Below, one piece after another: positions 44,605-56,622 of a stretch of DNA of 64,000 nt; position 1 is the first letter of the stretch; every line of letters begins with the position of its first letter. Source of the DNA: Dipteris shenzhenensis (lineage: Eukaryota > Polypodiophyta > Polypodiopsida > Gleicheniales); NCBI GenBank assembly GCA_047967505.1, contig CM106538.1. One strand, given 5' to 3'. The position numbers and the translations under genes were made by a program. The notes below the pieces were generated by a model. The model was given only the letters and a program-made list of their open reading frames with translations. It made no database searches and had not been told where the DNA came from.

Positions 44605-45688
44605 TTTGGACATCTGAAAGTATCGAACAATTGAGCATCCCTGAAGTATCGAACAACTGGGTAGCCAGAAGTACCGAACATCTCAAAATACGAGCCCATA
44701 ATGATCCTGCAAATCAAGAACCAATAATCTAGAAACACAATGAGCATCCACACTTTCGAAAGTACCAAACAATTGAGCATCCCAGAAGTACTGAACAATT
44801 GGGCCGTCGGAAGTACCGAACAACCAGAAATACGAACAATTGGGCATCCCAGAAGTACCAAACACTAGAAAGCCAGAAGTATCGAACAACAAAAAATACA
44901 ACGAGAATAAGCCACACACATATGACAAGAGGCAAGCTTGTGTGGATTAGACACAGCTTACATAATCATAGCTTGAATGAAATAACAATCTCTTTGCATT
45001 TGATAGTACCGAACAATCGGAAAGACGAGCATCCGAGATTACAAAAAACATCCAGAAGTAAGCAAGAAAATGGGCATCCGGGAACGATAATCACGCCCAA
45101 ACAAGTACTCAATAGTAATGCATATGTGCCACATCCAAATGAGTACTTAAAATATAATCCATATGTGCCATGTCCAAACGAGTACTCAAGAAGTAATCCA
45201 TATGTATTCATCTGAAAGAGGTTGAACCTTGCCACGTGCAAATGAGTATGCAATATGACCATGTCAAAATGAGTACTCAATAAGTAATCAATATGTGTAC
45301 ATCCTGAAAGCCAGATAATATATGTGTCACATCCAAATGAGGACTTAGTAATAATCCATGTAGCACATCCAGACGAGTAAATATGTGTCACATCCAAACC
45401 AGGAGTCAGTAATAATCCATGTACCATGTCCGGACGAGTACTCAAGTAGTTAGCCATATGCCACGTCCAAATAAGTACTCAAAAAATTATCCATATGTGT
45501 TCATAAATATTGTCATGTGAAAGACATTGAACCTTGCCACATTGAAACGAGTATGCAATGAGTAATCCATAGATGCCACAGCCAAACCAATACTCTTTAA
45601 GTCAGCCATAGGTATTCATCATGAAAGACATATAAGTATACCTCACCACATAAATGGCAAAATAAAATTATGCCTTGCTTGAACCAAT
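44605..45688. repeat. minisatellite-like repeat region, copy 2
   Basis: This matches 32582-33665 at high similarity, including the GTACCGAACAA and CCACATCCAAATGAGTACTC repeat families, and ends with the same CTTGAACCAAT flank before a CACAA element. It begins abruptly at the broken gene A fragment. Confidence 0.8.
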
Positions 45689-46503
45689 CACAACAAGACA
45701 AAGCACCCACAGACGTGTACACAGATGTGTTTACTAAGCTTTAAAAAAAACTTACGGGCGCATCTATTTGCATGTCTATTTTTGCATCTAGAGACCCGTG
45801 TCTAACAACGCATCTATATAGCAGACAAACACGCGTATAGACGCGCACCTAGACGCGTAAATAGATGCTCTGCTAAAAAATTTAAAAGACAGATAGACGC
45901 ATCGTTAAACGTGTGTATAGACACATTTATAGACAGTCTTATAGATGCGTTTATAGATGCACAAATAGACGCTTCTCGAACAGATAGATGCGTGTATAGA
46001 TGCGTTTATAAACACACTGATAGACGCGCTACATAATATATATTTTTTAATTTACAGAATGCTGTGTATGTTGTGTATGCTATATAGTTACAAGAATCCC
46101 ATTTCCACATTGTGTAATTCAATTCTTACAGCCAACCGCATTTTAATTACAATTTCAAATAAAACATTAAAACTCCAAAACGCAATAAAATTGAAAGCTC
46201 AAAAAGTGCTTGTATGTACATATAGCACAAAGCTAAGCCACGTCATGTGGCTTCAAGTACAAAAAATAAGAGGAGTGTGTATACAAGAGGCACGAAGCCA
46301 AGCCAGTAGCTTTAAGTATAAAAAAGATTAGCTAGCACTACTTCTACGACTAATCTATGTTCTCCATGTCCTTGCTCCCTTCCACGCTCCCTTTTGCACT
46401 CCCTTCTGCGCTCCCTTCTCCGCCTCCTTCCTCGTCTTCTTCCTTGTATTCTTGAGCAGGGACCTGTAAAGAAGGGACAACATATATCAATGTATGAAAA
46501 ATC
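45689..46503. mobile_element. family 2 left-end fragment with gene B tail, copy 4
   Basis: It starts CACAACAAGACAAAGCACCC, continues with subterminal TAGACGC repeats, and includes the last exon of gene B on the minus strand (stop at 46350-46352, acidic EGSAEGSAKGSVEGS tail). It breaks off near 46503, after AATGTATGAAAAATCA, into minisatellite DNA. It has the same flank as the outer element at 33666, so the two derive from one insertion that was then duplicated with its surroundings. Confidence 0.85.
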
Positions 46504-47940
46504 ACCTTCATATGATAGACAACATATATCATATGAAAAATGACCGATTTCATGCAGTGTATATGAACACAACAAATATTCAAGTGTCCGTTTCTATTAT
46601 ATCAAGGATGAATGTATGAGGAAATTGCTTCAGTCACTCCGAATATGAGTATGGAGGGGCGATTTCACCACAAAGCCAAGGCTAAAATGTCTCTTGGGTA
46701 GTGTAAGAAAGCCATAGTAACACAATAGGAAGGCCCATAAAGTTACTGCAAATCAAGAACCAATAATCCAAAAACATAATGAAAATTTCGGCATCGTGAA
46801 GTATCGGATTTGATATGTCCATAAAGCCAGGGCTGAAATGTCACTTGTGTAGTGTAAGAAAGCCATAGCAACACAAAAGAAAGGCCCATAATGATCTTGC
46901 AAATCAAGAACCAATAATCTACAAACACAACGAGCATCCGGACATCTGAAAGTACCCAACAATTGAGCATCCCAGAAGTACCAAACAAGTGGGTAGTCGG
47001 AAGTACCGAACAGCCAAAAATATGAGCCCATAATGATCCTGCAAATCAAGAACCAATAATCTAGAAACACAATGAGCATCCAGACATCCAAAAGTACCAA
47101 ACAATTGAGCATCCTAGAAGTACCAAACAACTAGGCCACTAGAAGTACCGAACAACCAAAAATATGAACAATTGGGCATCCTAGAAGTACCGAACAACTG
47201 GGCAGCCAGAAGTATTGAACAACAAAAAATACAACGAGAATAAGCCACACATATATGACAAGTGGCAAGCTTGTGTGGATTAGACACAGCTTACATAATC
47301 ATAGCGAGAATGAAATAACAACCTCTTTGCATCCAAAAGTACCGAACAACCGGAAAGACGAGCATCCGAGATTACAAAGAACATCCAGAAGTAACCAAGA
47401 AAATGGGCATCCAAGAATGGTGATCACGTCCAAAAAAGTACTCAACAGTAATGCATATGTGCCAAGTCCAAATGAGTACTTAATAAATTTTCCATATGTG
47501 CCATGTCCAAATGAGTACTCAAGAAGTAATCCATAAGTATCCATCTGAAAGACGTTGAACCTTGCCACATGCAAATGAGTATGCAATATGACCATGTCAA
47601 AATGAGGACTCAATAAGTAATCCATATGTGTCCATTGTGAAAGCCAGATAAATATGTGTCACATCCAAACGAGGACTTAGTAATAATCCACGTACCACAT
47701 CCAGATGAGTAAATATGTGTCACATCCAAAGGAGGAGTTAGTAATAATCCATGTACCACAACCAGACGAGTACTCAAGTAGCTAGCCATATGCGACGTCC
47801 AAATGAGTACTCAAGCAATTAGCCATATGTGTTCATAAGTATTGTCACCTAAAAGATGTTGAACCTTGCCACGTTCAAATGAGTATGCAATAAGTAATCC
47901 ATATAAAGGGCAAAATAAAAGTATGCCTTGCTTGAACCAA
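46504..47940. repeat. minisatellite-like repeat region, copy 3, empty site of the CACAA insertion
   Basis: It aligns with 32190-33665, including ATGACCGATTTCATG and both repeat families. At about 47933 the sequence CTTGAACCAAT continues into AAGTAAATAC with no transposon, so this is the unoccupied version of the site used at 33666 and 45689. Confidence 0.75.
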
Positions 47941-48329
47941 TAAGTAAATACATACCATAAGTCATCAATAAGTTAATGAAAAAGAAGGAACAAATCGTTG
48001 GTCTAGCAAGACCTTGCATGCACTCATAAATATAGATGATTATGAAAAACAAAGTAGATGTACTCATCTTGTAGGTATCGAATGTGCATTTAGTCCGTTG
48101 GATTGTATCTAGGCATCTGTGCAAACCTGCATGTACTTGGAGAAACATGGAAACTTGTAGCTATAGCTAAACTTGCTAGCAAAACATAATAATACATGTA
48201 TTATCATTGTGAATAAAGCACCAAGCATATGAATGTAGTGGAATACAAATAAGATAACCTTTCAAGTAGAATATCAAGAACAAAGCATTGTACTGAACTA
48301 CGATTATATCATGGTTCCCAATCATGTAC
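47941..48329. other. gene-free DNA
   Basis: AT-rich sequence with no recognised repeat, domain or splice structure. Confidence 0.5.
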
Positions 48330-49605
48330 AACATTAAAGAAAGTTGGTTTTTCTCTATATCAACACGCAAAGAAAAGCTCCAACACATAGATGTATGTCA
48401 TAGTAATTGCTGAAAGACAATCAAGTTTTGTGAGGCACCCAAGTATAGATATTGGCAGAGCTCTTTGGTTGAAGTATGTTCTATGAATGTTGAGTATCAA
48501 AGCACTTACACAAAGACTGAGCAATCGATGAACTAAATAAGAAACTAGTCAGTAAAGGATGCACTAAATAAAAACTAGCTTAAAATATGTGAAGCATCAT
48601 TGGCTTTTACTTTTGCAAAAGCAGTATGAAACCACGAGTGCTGAAGCGCTATAATCTTCTTTTCACTGATGACCTAATAGAAATAAAAAATTGCTTTCAT
48701 ATGATAGATAACCTTTTGTCCAAGTGATTTTCTCAATCAACTTTCTGGTCTATTGAACGTATATAATTATCACTGCAAAAGCATGTAGATTGGGCTACCT
48801 TACTCTTAACAACAAGATTGAGACTCTACTTGGTATCGATTAGATAAGATCTTGATCCCTAAAGATTGACTATGATTACAACAACGATCCTACACTCTTG
48901 GTTCTTATGGATATGATCGATGGGTGTTGGGTCTCCTCTTCATCTAAATTTTTATGGAGTCCTATAGCTAAAGAAGTTTTCTTTATGTGATTGAGCATCT
49001 TATTTCTTCATGTGGGAATGTAAAAGCATGATATGCCAGTGTGTTAAATCCAAGGGAACACAAATACTAAGTGCAAGATGGTGTGATCAACTGGTGGATA
49101 CTGAAAGCGGGAGGGCAACACCGTATCAGGAAGCTTCTTATCATTAAGTATATTTTTTCATTGCTTTTGCTTTTGCTTCAAATATTGTTGGTTCTATGAA
49201 AGTATGAACCTTTTCCATCCTCATGTCCTAGATCAAGTATTCTCTTTTATAATGTTCATCTTCCTGTCCAAATTAGACTCTTCTACCAGTTTATTGACAT
49301 CAGACATAAAAAAGAAATAACCATAACTTTCTTACCTGAAATAAAAATATAGTGATCCAACCAGTCAAAATAACTGATGCATATGCTTGAAACAAGATAG
49401 CATGGGCTGTTTTGATCAATCATGACCATAACACTGATTTGCGATGCATCTTTGATAACTTTTGCATATCAACTCAAAACATAGCAATCAAGTAGTCAAA
49501 ACGATCAGAAAGAATGTTATGTGAATGATCATGTTGCCAGATTGACAAAAAACATATCACTTTCTCCTCACAGTCACGCTAGAGCGAAGCCAAGCTCTGA
49601 TACCA
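48330..49605 (-). other. decayed copia leader region, uninterrupted target site
   Basis: It aligns with 11790-12434 joined directly to 25140-25740. At about 48937-48960, TCCTCTTCATCTAAATTTTT is continuous where the other locus carries the copia element between AATTT repeats. Bases 49592-49605 are a primer-binding-site-like sequence (TGGTATCAGAGCTT on the minus strand) next to an LTR. No frame is intact. Confidence 0.7.
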
Positions 49606-49807
49606 TGCTGAGGGGAAGAGAAAGAAGAGAGAGACGAACACAAGAGTTGTGTTGAGAGGAAGAGAAAGAGGAGAGAGACCAACACAAGAGTTGTGTCGAG
49701 AGGAAGAGAAAGAGGAGAGAGACCAACCCAAGAAAGTGATTCTATTTATAGATCATAGGCATATATATAGTTGAGGACTATAGGGTGAGCTATATATAGC
49801 TCTAACA
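49606..49807 (-). repeat. relic copia LTR (202 bp) with internal triplication
   Basis: It begins TGCTGAGGGGAAG and ends AGCTCTAACA. A segment of about 34 bp (GAGGAAGAGAAAGAGGAGAG followed by AGACCAACACAAGAG) is present three times, which accounts for most of the extra length over the 135 bp relatives. It is directly preceded by a primer-binding site on the minus strand. Confidence 0.7.
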
Positions 49808-49911
49808 TACTTTACAAATTCATAGAGAACAACAAAGCACATAAAGGAAAAAGTTGGCAAAGCATAGGAAAAAATGTTTGGATTTAAAAAAACCATGCTA
49901 CCTCACTTCAT

Positions 49912-50405
49912 ATGCACACTCCAAAAAACATAAAGGAGGAAAACTTCATCCAATGGCATGTTGTTGGAGCGTTGGTGTGCAACGGTGTCTTGTCATCAAG
50001 ATTGTTCATCAATTTTCCAAACATTCATAATGATCCAAAATTGAAAGTTACATGGCCTGGTCAATTACCACCTATTCTTTACTTGCAGCTTGAAAATACA
50101 ATTAGAGAGAACAAAAATCAAGTTCTACTTGCATACTTGAACATGTGAGTGCACAGAGGGAGTTTCAAAAAAATAAAATTAGGTTCTTGCTAGTGGGACA
50201 CACACATGATCAGATTGATCAGATGTTTAGTAGATTTTCCATCAAACTTGCAAAGAAACGTTCCTTCGATGTTCTGCAAATTCGCAGTGTGCTAGAAGAT
50301 GCAATGTTCCAATGCCTACCATTGAAGGAATCAAGAAAAAAAGCTTTTTTAATTTGCTCTGCAATGTATGAGAAAAATGCAAAAAAGATGAGAACAGCTT
50401 CTTAA
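49912..50405 (+). pseudogene. DUF7869-like C-terminal fragment
   Basis: Two frames, 49912-50148 and 50145-50405, read as one protein broken by a frameshift. Landmarks are LPPILYLQLENTIRENKNQ and LLVGHTHDQIDQMFSRFS. This combination of an LQ.DN..RENKN segment followed by VGHTH..ID..FSR is what I recall of DUF7869-type proteins, found in many land plants and protists and suspected to be related to mobile elements. No N-terminal part lies upstream on this strand. The assignment is from memory and not checked. Confidence 0.5.
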
Positions 50406-50583
50406 TTTCAATTATGTACCCTTTAAAAATAATTAAAAAATCTTAAGAGAAACTAATGTACTCCCCCTTGTCTTCTTTGGTCTTTGCGGTGTCTCTTTTG
50501 CTTTTAATTCTGCAAAAATTTGATAAACACCCATTCTGTTCTTCTTAGGAATTTTCACATGAGAGAAATTTTCCTCTAGACTC

Positions 50584-50940
50584 TCACAAATGAGGGAAGC
50601 GAGAGAGAGTCTCGCATCTCTCCCTAAATGTATCTACATAAATATTGTAGACTTCCTTCTTTGTGAAACAATTTGGCAAATGATTGAATGTAGAATTTGG
50701 GAGGACTTCCCCATTGAGCAAGACAAAAATTTGAAGCCATTGTCTCAACAATGAAAGTTGTGATGTTTCTTGAGAACCATAAGTTGGATGAAACTCCTCA
50801 AGTCCTTCGCTTGAAATTATTTTCCCCATTCTTAAGTTTCCAAGGGAAAACACTTTCATGAAGATTTCTCTGCAAACCTTCATATTGCTAATAAAGTACT
50901 TAGATGCCAAGGAGGAGGAGGCTCTCACTAAAGTTCTCAA
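50584..50940 (-). pseudogene. possible N-terminal fragment of a DUF7869-like gene, opposite strand
   Basis: A 118-residue open frame contains VCREIFMKVFSLGNLRMGKI and later FRERCETLSRFPHL. The VCR.FF..i.....R segment resembles the region that precedes DUF7869 in larger proteins. It faces the C-terminal fragment at 49912-50405, so the two would have been separated by inversion or come from two copies. The assignment is tentative. Confidence 0.3.
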
Positions 50941-51425
50941 GAAGAAATTGTGTACTTATCATCTTTTGAACTCAAAGAATTAATGATGCCTTTCTTGCTT
51001 GAGTTTTTTAAATCCTAGTGACCTCAAGCATTTCTTTCTACAACAACTACAAAATGCTCTACTTGCATCATGAATGGAAATTCTTGAAAGTATCCATTCC
51101 TTCCTTGCACCTCTTGAAGTTCTTTGGTTAGCATTGCTAGTGTCAATTCTCAATGTGCATGTTGATTTCCCAAATGGAAGTCTCTTTGAGGAGGGGGTGT
51201 GGTCAATTGCTTCAATATCATTACTACAAGTAGAAGTTTGTGAAGGAGATGGACAAAAAGGGAGGACTTGCTAGGACTTATTCTGAGCTCCATGTTACCG
51301 CTCTATCACAAAACACAAATGAATTATTGCACCTTGTAAAATTAGGCTTTAGAGACATGGAAAGAGTTTGTGGAACCTTTTTATGGAATTTAATTATTTA
51401 AAATTAAAAAATATACAAATTTTCT

Positions 51426-51556
51426 AAAAATAGAGAGAGAGTACCTAAAAAGGAGGTGGAGGGCCTTATTTCTCAATTGCAAGAGTTGGAATTGGAGCTC
51501 AAGAGCACTATAGAGGCTTGCACACATTTTGTGCAACTTTTAAGAAAAGGTTGGTC
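51426..51556 (+). pseudogene. short coiled-coil exon-like frame
   Basis: A frame reading KKEVEGLISQLQELELELKS and then THFVQLLRK forms a leucine-heptad pattern and ends at AAAG|GTTGGT, a possible splice donor. There is no recognised family and no clear upstream exon. Confidence 0.25.
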
Positions 51557-53221
51557 TTGTACTTGTCTTGTTTAGACTACATTCTAAAAATATAGTTTTT
51601 TAGAGAACATTACTTAATTTGTGGTTAATGTTTTGGGGTTCCACAAAGGTTTTTTTTCAAAGAGTTTATACGTTTGAAAAGGATAAGGAACAAATTTTGC
51701 TAGTATGAGGTATAGAGTTAGTTATGAGAAGATATTCTTATCTGTAAAATTTGGGCTGATTGCTTATAATTATTGAAACATAATTATATGTGAAAGTACA
51801 CAACATCCAAAGCAAAAGAAATTTCTCTTCTCAATATGAGTCCTTCCAAAAGGAAAATAAGTTAGGATTCCAGAATCCAAACCGTGGAAGTCTTATTTTT
51901 AAGAAATGGTTCTTTAGAGCTAGTAAAAAGGAAAGTAGGATTCTAGAATTGACTTCATATAAAGATTGAGATTTGTATCCTAACCTTAAAGCTTACATTG
52001 GTTGTAAAGAAAAGAAATATCTCTATTTGGGATTCTAGAATCCCAAAGTTTGGGAAGAGTGGATTTCTAGTAGGGGGTTGAGGGGTGATAGGCCCTTGGG
52101 GGGTCTAGGGGCAACACCCCCCTGTGGCGGTGGCATCATTGGGCTACTCGTAGACCCCGAACCATGATGGGAAGAACAATTTATGAATTGTCAGTCCTTC
52201 GCTTGGGGGATGCCTCTTTTATTTTTATCAATTTGGATTTCATAGAAGCTTGCTCGCCTTATTTGCGCAATTCACTGTCTATTTAGTGTGTTTGTCAATG
52301 CTCTTTGTTAAGGGCTTTAGGTTACAACCTCCTGATTACATTCAATGATACTAATGACACTTGGCCTCTCTGAATTGTTAATAGGTTAGGCTTGTGGACT
52401 TAGAGGTCCTTCACATGAGGCAATCCTTAAAAAGATGGTCCACCCCATGCCTCGAGCACAATGGATTTGGTGCATTAGACATTGATGTAGCTCGCACGGG
52501 TTTGTTGTCTTTGTGATCCTGCGCACTTATAGCTTTGAATGGGTGGTGTCTTGCTAGGGTTGTCCATCCCTCTCATTTTTTGAGAAATCGGTGTCATTTG
52601 GTAAATGGTATATAGTGGTCATATCGCATAACTATTGACTTATAAAAAAGGCCGATTTGCATTATCATCATAATATTGGGAATAGACATTTCCCACGAAG
52701 GGTATGTTCAATTCTTCCTAATATTTAGGTAGCTCTTCTAGCCATACTTGATTCATGGGAATGATTCATTTGGTGGTGGTGGTTGAGGCACTAGTACTAG
52801 AGGGGGTCATGGAATATTTTGAGCCCTAAATTTCCTTTAATTAGCTGATGTGGCTCCTTGGATTGCCAATTGTGTGACTGATTCGGAACATTGGGAGGTG
52901 TGAGCAAGACAATTTGTGGCCTTATTTGATCCATTGCTTGGGGAACCATCTTAGGATACCTTTATTGGAAGGTGTCATGATCTCCCTAGTGAATGAAATG
53001 GGCACAAAAGAGTGACAGCCTAGCCCTAAGGCATGGACACTCATTGTTGGGGTGGTTGCCATTGCATACCCAACACCAAACATTATATCTTCATGGAAAA
53101 AAGTGGGGGTTTTATAGGAGCTTCCTTTGACATTCTTGCCTTCCATTGTTGGCTCAGCTAATTTAATATATTAGTGGCTAATTCCTATATGTTCATCTCT
53201 TTGGAGGTCCAACCACCGGTA
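51557..53221. other. gene-free DNA with possible retrotransposon relics
   Basis: No intact gene is present. Around 52060-52130, GGGGGGTCTAGGGGCAACACCCCC-like sequence resembles the GC-rich part of some plant LTRs. On the minus strand near 53080-53040 a CWVCNGNHPNNEC pattern (CX2CX3HX4C) resembles a retrotransposon zinc knuckle. Both are weak resemblances. The region ends where the large duplicated segment begins. Confidence 0.35.
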
Positions 53222-54693
53222 TGAAGTAGACGCATGAAAGGGTTTTCGATGATGCTTGCCAAGAGCACAATATTCACAGAGGCCCATGTGAGGACGAGCT
53301 GGGAGATTCATACCATCCATAAGATCATGATGATTTATAGCAAGTAGCTTGGCAAAATCCCAATGAACAAAACGATGATGCCATAGCTTGTAGTCCAGCT
53401 CACCAGGGGCTGTAACCACATTAGCAATATCATCATTTAAGGAAAGTTGAAAGAGGTTACCATTCCAAGGAGCAACTGCTATGGTATGTCCATCTTTTTC
53501 AATCTGACACTATGTGTGGTCAAATTAGCCAATAAAGAGACCAAGATCAACAAGTCGTGCAACAAAAAGAAGATTTCTCTGAAGATCTGGAACATGGAGA
53601 ACACCTCGCAAGACTCTTGTTGAAGAAAAAGTGCCAAGATATAAATCAACAACACCCATGACTTGACAACTAATGTCATCAGTAAGATAAATCAATTTCT
53701 TGTGAGGAAGAGCATGATAATTATGTAACCATTAAGATTGATATGTCATATTACCAATAGCACCAGAATCAAGAATAAAAGTGGAACCATCTCGAACATG
53801 AAGGATCCTTTCTGGAGAGACATCAAAATAGATATAATTTGCCTCTTGATGTGTATGGGCATCTTGTTGTTGAGCAGCATATGCTTGAGTATGTTCACAA
53901 TCATAACGTCTCTTGTAACACCGAAAGGATCGATGATTTCTGCCACAATATTCGTAAGGAGAATTATTGGATAAGCGGGGTTGCTAAGTGGTAACACCAT
54001 GTTCCTCATCATATTACCGAGCCCAACAATCAGAGATAACATGACCATGCTTATCACAGTAAGAACAATGTTTCTCAGGATATTTGAGATGAGAAGAATT
54101 GCCACCTCTATATGGATGACCACCACGTCCATTATAACTACCACATCCATATTTGGAGAAAGGACGCTTGCGAGCAACACAAGCTATCTCTAAATCTACA
54201 TCATTCATTGTTATCATGACAGATTCATGACTTTATGATGCTCGCGTCGTTGAGCATACTCAATCAAAGAAATACATGTTTTATCAAAATCAATCTTGTT
54301 TTTGTTGGAAAGGATGGTAACAATATTATCATATAATGGATCCTGGACTGTGTCGAGAAGATAGGTCACCAATTGATTTTGTGGAACAGGTGCACCAACA
54401 GCAGCAAGTTGATTGACGATATTCTTGAATGAGTCAGTATGAGTTGTCATAGGAGCTCCAACTTTGTACGGAGTGCTCAAAAGATTACGAAGATAAAGAA
54501 TCTCTCTGACAAATTTCTTCTCAAAAGTAGCAATGAGATATTCCCTTATTGCATGAGAAGAAGGAAGGGCAAATACATCCAGCATAAGAGAATCATGTAG
54601 AGCAAATAAAATATACCGATGAGCTGCTTTATCACGAGAATGCCAATTAGCAGAGTCAAATCTCCATTGCTCAAAGAGAGAACCTTGACTCAC
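53222..54693 (-). pseudogene. copia gag-protease-integrase fragment, second copy
   Basis: From 54693 on the minus strand the fragment contains the gag domain (to 54214), the zinc knuckles CSYCDKHGHVISDC and CEYCGRNHRSFRC-like, the protease DSGAIGNMTYQS, and LWHHRFVHWD plus CEYCALGKHHRKPF up to 53222, where it is cut. It shares the internal TAG (about 53985) with the first copy, so that damage predates the duplication. Confidence 0.82.
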
Positions 54694-55433
54694 AAGAGCA
54701 TGATTCGGAGTTGCATCAACAGGTTGAGATGGACAAACGAGCTAGATCACCAGGAACAGATCGTTGGCCAGAAGGAAAGCCATTGACAATTATAGACGTT
54801 GCCATCATACTTCGAGAGAATACGTTTGTCAGAGCTCACCTCAATGATCGAGAATACACTAGTTGCTCTGAAAATATAGAACTCGAGATACCCCAAAAAT
54901 AGGATAGAATGTGAGATGGGAGTATACTAGAAATAGCATGCATGCCAAGATAGCGCTTTGAGCTTGTTGATCACGAAACCACGATATTTTTGGAGAAAAG
55001 CAGAACTTGTCGACCAGGAAACAGAGGTATTTTTGGCGAAAAGCACTACGATCATCATGAAACCAATACGTTTATCATGAAGCCACGTGATTCTTGGTGA
55101 AAAATAGTATGAACGTGCCGATCACGAAACCAAGAAAAAAGTAGTCGTCATAAAAATTGACGTAACTTTCTGCTCCAAAGTCCGATTAGGGTGTTTAAGT
55201 ACTCAGAACGAAGAGCACGACGAGAGCTACGATCCATTTACCACTGATAACTTTCTCAAATTTGCACCAAAAAACCTCTGAAAAACCACATCAAGTTAGA
55301 CATGTCAAAATCGACAAGAGAAAATAAGCGATGAGATATTGAAAGCACTATGTAATCAAATCAACAACTAATACTTCTTGTCTTTCTTCATTATAGTGCA
55401 TACAATAGCAACACATTTGTAGCTCTGAAACCA

Positions 55434-55568
55434 TGTTGAGAGAGAAGAAGAAGAGATGATCTAGACACACCAAATAGACTCCCAAAGACTGATTCATACT
55501 GATCACTAGTTACATATATATAGGTGAGACCTAGTTTAAGTTAGGGCGAGCTGTATATAGCTCTAACA
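55434..55568 (-). repeat. copia 5' LTR, duplicated copy (135 bp)
   Basis: It is almost identical to 25005-25139, begins TGTTGAGAG and ends CTCTAACA. The primer-binding site is at 55420-55433. Confidence 0.88.
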
Positions 55569-56398
55569 AATTTTTGTGGAGTCATGCAGGTAAAGAAGTT
55601 TTCTTTATGTGATTGATCCTCTTATTGCTCCATGTGGGAATGTGAAAGCATGATATGCTAGTGTGTTAGATCTAAGGGAACACAAATACTGAGTGCAAGA
55701 TGCTGTGATCAATTGGTCGAGACTAAAAGTAGAAGGGAGACACTGTATCAGGAGGCTTCTTATCATTAAGTCTAATTTTTCATTGCTTTTTCTTTTGCTT
55801 TAAATATTGTTGATTCTATAAAAGTGTGAACCTTTTCCATCCTCTCTCATTATGGGTGTTCACCTTCCTATCTAAACACTCTTCTACCTATTTATTGATA
55901 GCAGGAAGCAAAAGGAAATAACCATAACTTTCTTACCCGGTCAAAATACCCGGTGCATTATACTCTTTGAACAAGCCATCGAGGGCTGTTTTCATCAATC
56001 ATGATCACAACAGTCATTTGCGATGCATCTTTGATAACTTTTTCATATCAACTCAAAACCTAGCGATCAAGTGGTTGAAACAATCAGAAAGAACATTCTG
56101 CAAATGATTGCATTGTTAGATTGACGAAAATTATGTTGCTATCTTCTCATAGTCAGATTAGTGTTAATTTTGGTTACTATCCTAAAAAGGAGTCTTGGAC
56201 TCACTTGCACGTTAAAGGGCCTTTTTGGTTATGGTCTTGCAAGTTTTCTAGGGAGACCAGAGCTTCAAGTAGGATGCCTTACTCATTGATACTACTTTTG
56301 ATATATATTCTCCATTCAAATGGGTGCATCAAAAGGTGAGAATAGATTGAGTGATAGGACCATGAGAGGTGGATGCAGTGAGTAAGTGCGACACAATT

Positions 56399-56622
56399 TT
56401 AGGGGGGTCACTCATAAAGATGTAAGAATAGCATGTGGGGCAAACAAAAGAATTTTTTAAACTCAGCTTGTTTTGGCACATTTTTTACATAAGAAGGGTA
56501 CCATTAAAAGGGGGTATTCACAGATTGGATACAAAAAGGTGCATTTTTTTCATAATTAAGGGACTCTTCAATTAGTCCTTGAATGCACATGACACAGAAC
56601 TTACATAAAGTGAACCCCAAGG
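56399..56622. mobile_element. MITE, duplicated copy of 26150-26374
   Basis: It has the same ends and the same ACACAATT flanks (56391-56398 and 56623-56630), with small differences in homopolymer runs. It was inherited through the large duplication. Confidence 0.85.

Noticed and set aside
46743-47130. Membrane-protein-like hydrophobic frames
   Set aside because: Their hydrophobicity comes from the repeat composition; the frames differ between the three copies of the segment.
52922-53146. Small minus-strand gene of 74 residues
   Set aside because: No start context or family was found; another frame of the same strand gives a zinc-knuckle-like pattern, suggesting retrotransposon debris instead.
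53222-55568. A second independent copia insertion
   Set aside because: The DNA beyond the LTR matches the flank of the first copia element, so it is a duplicated segment.
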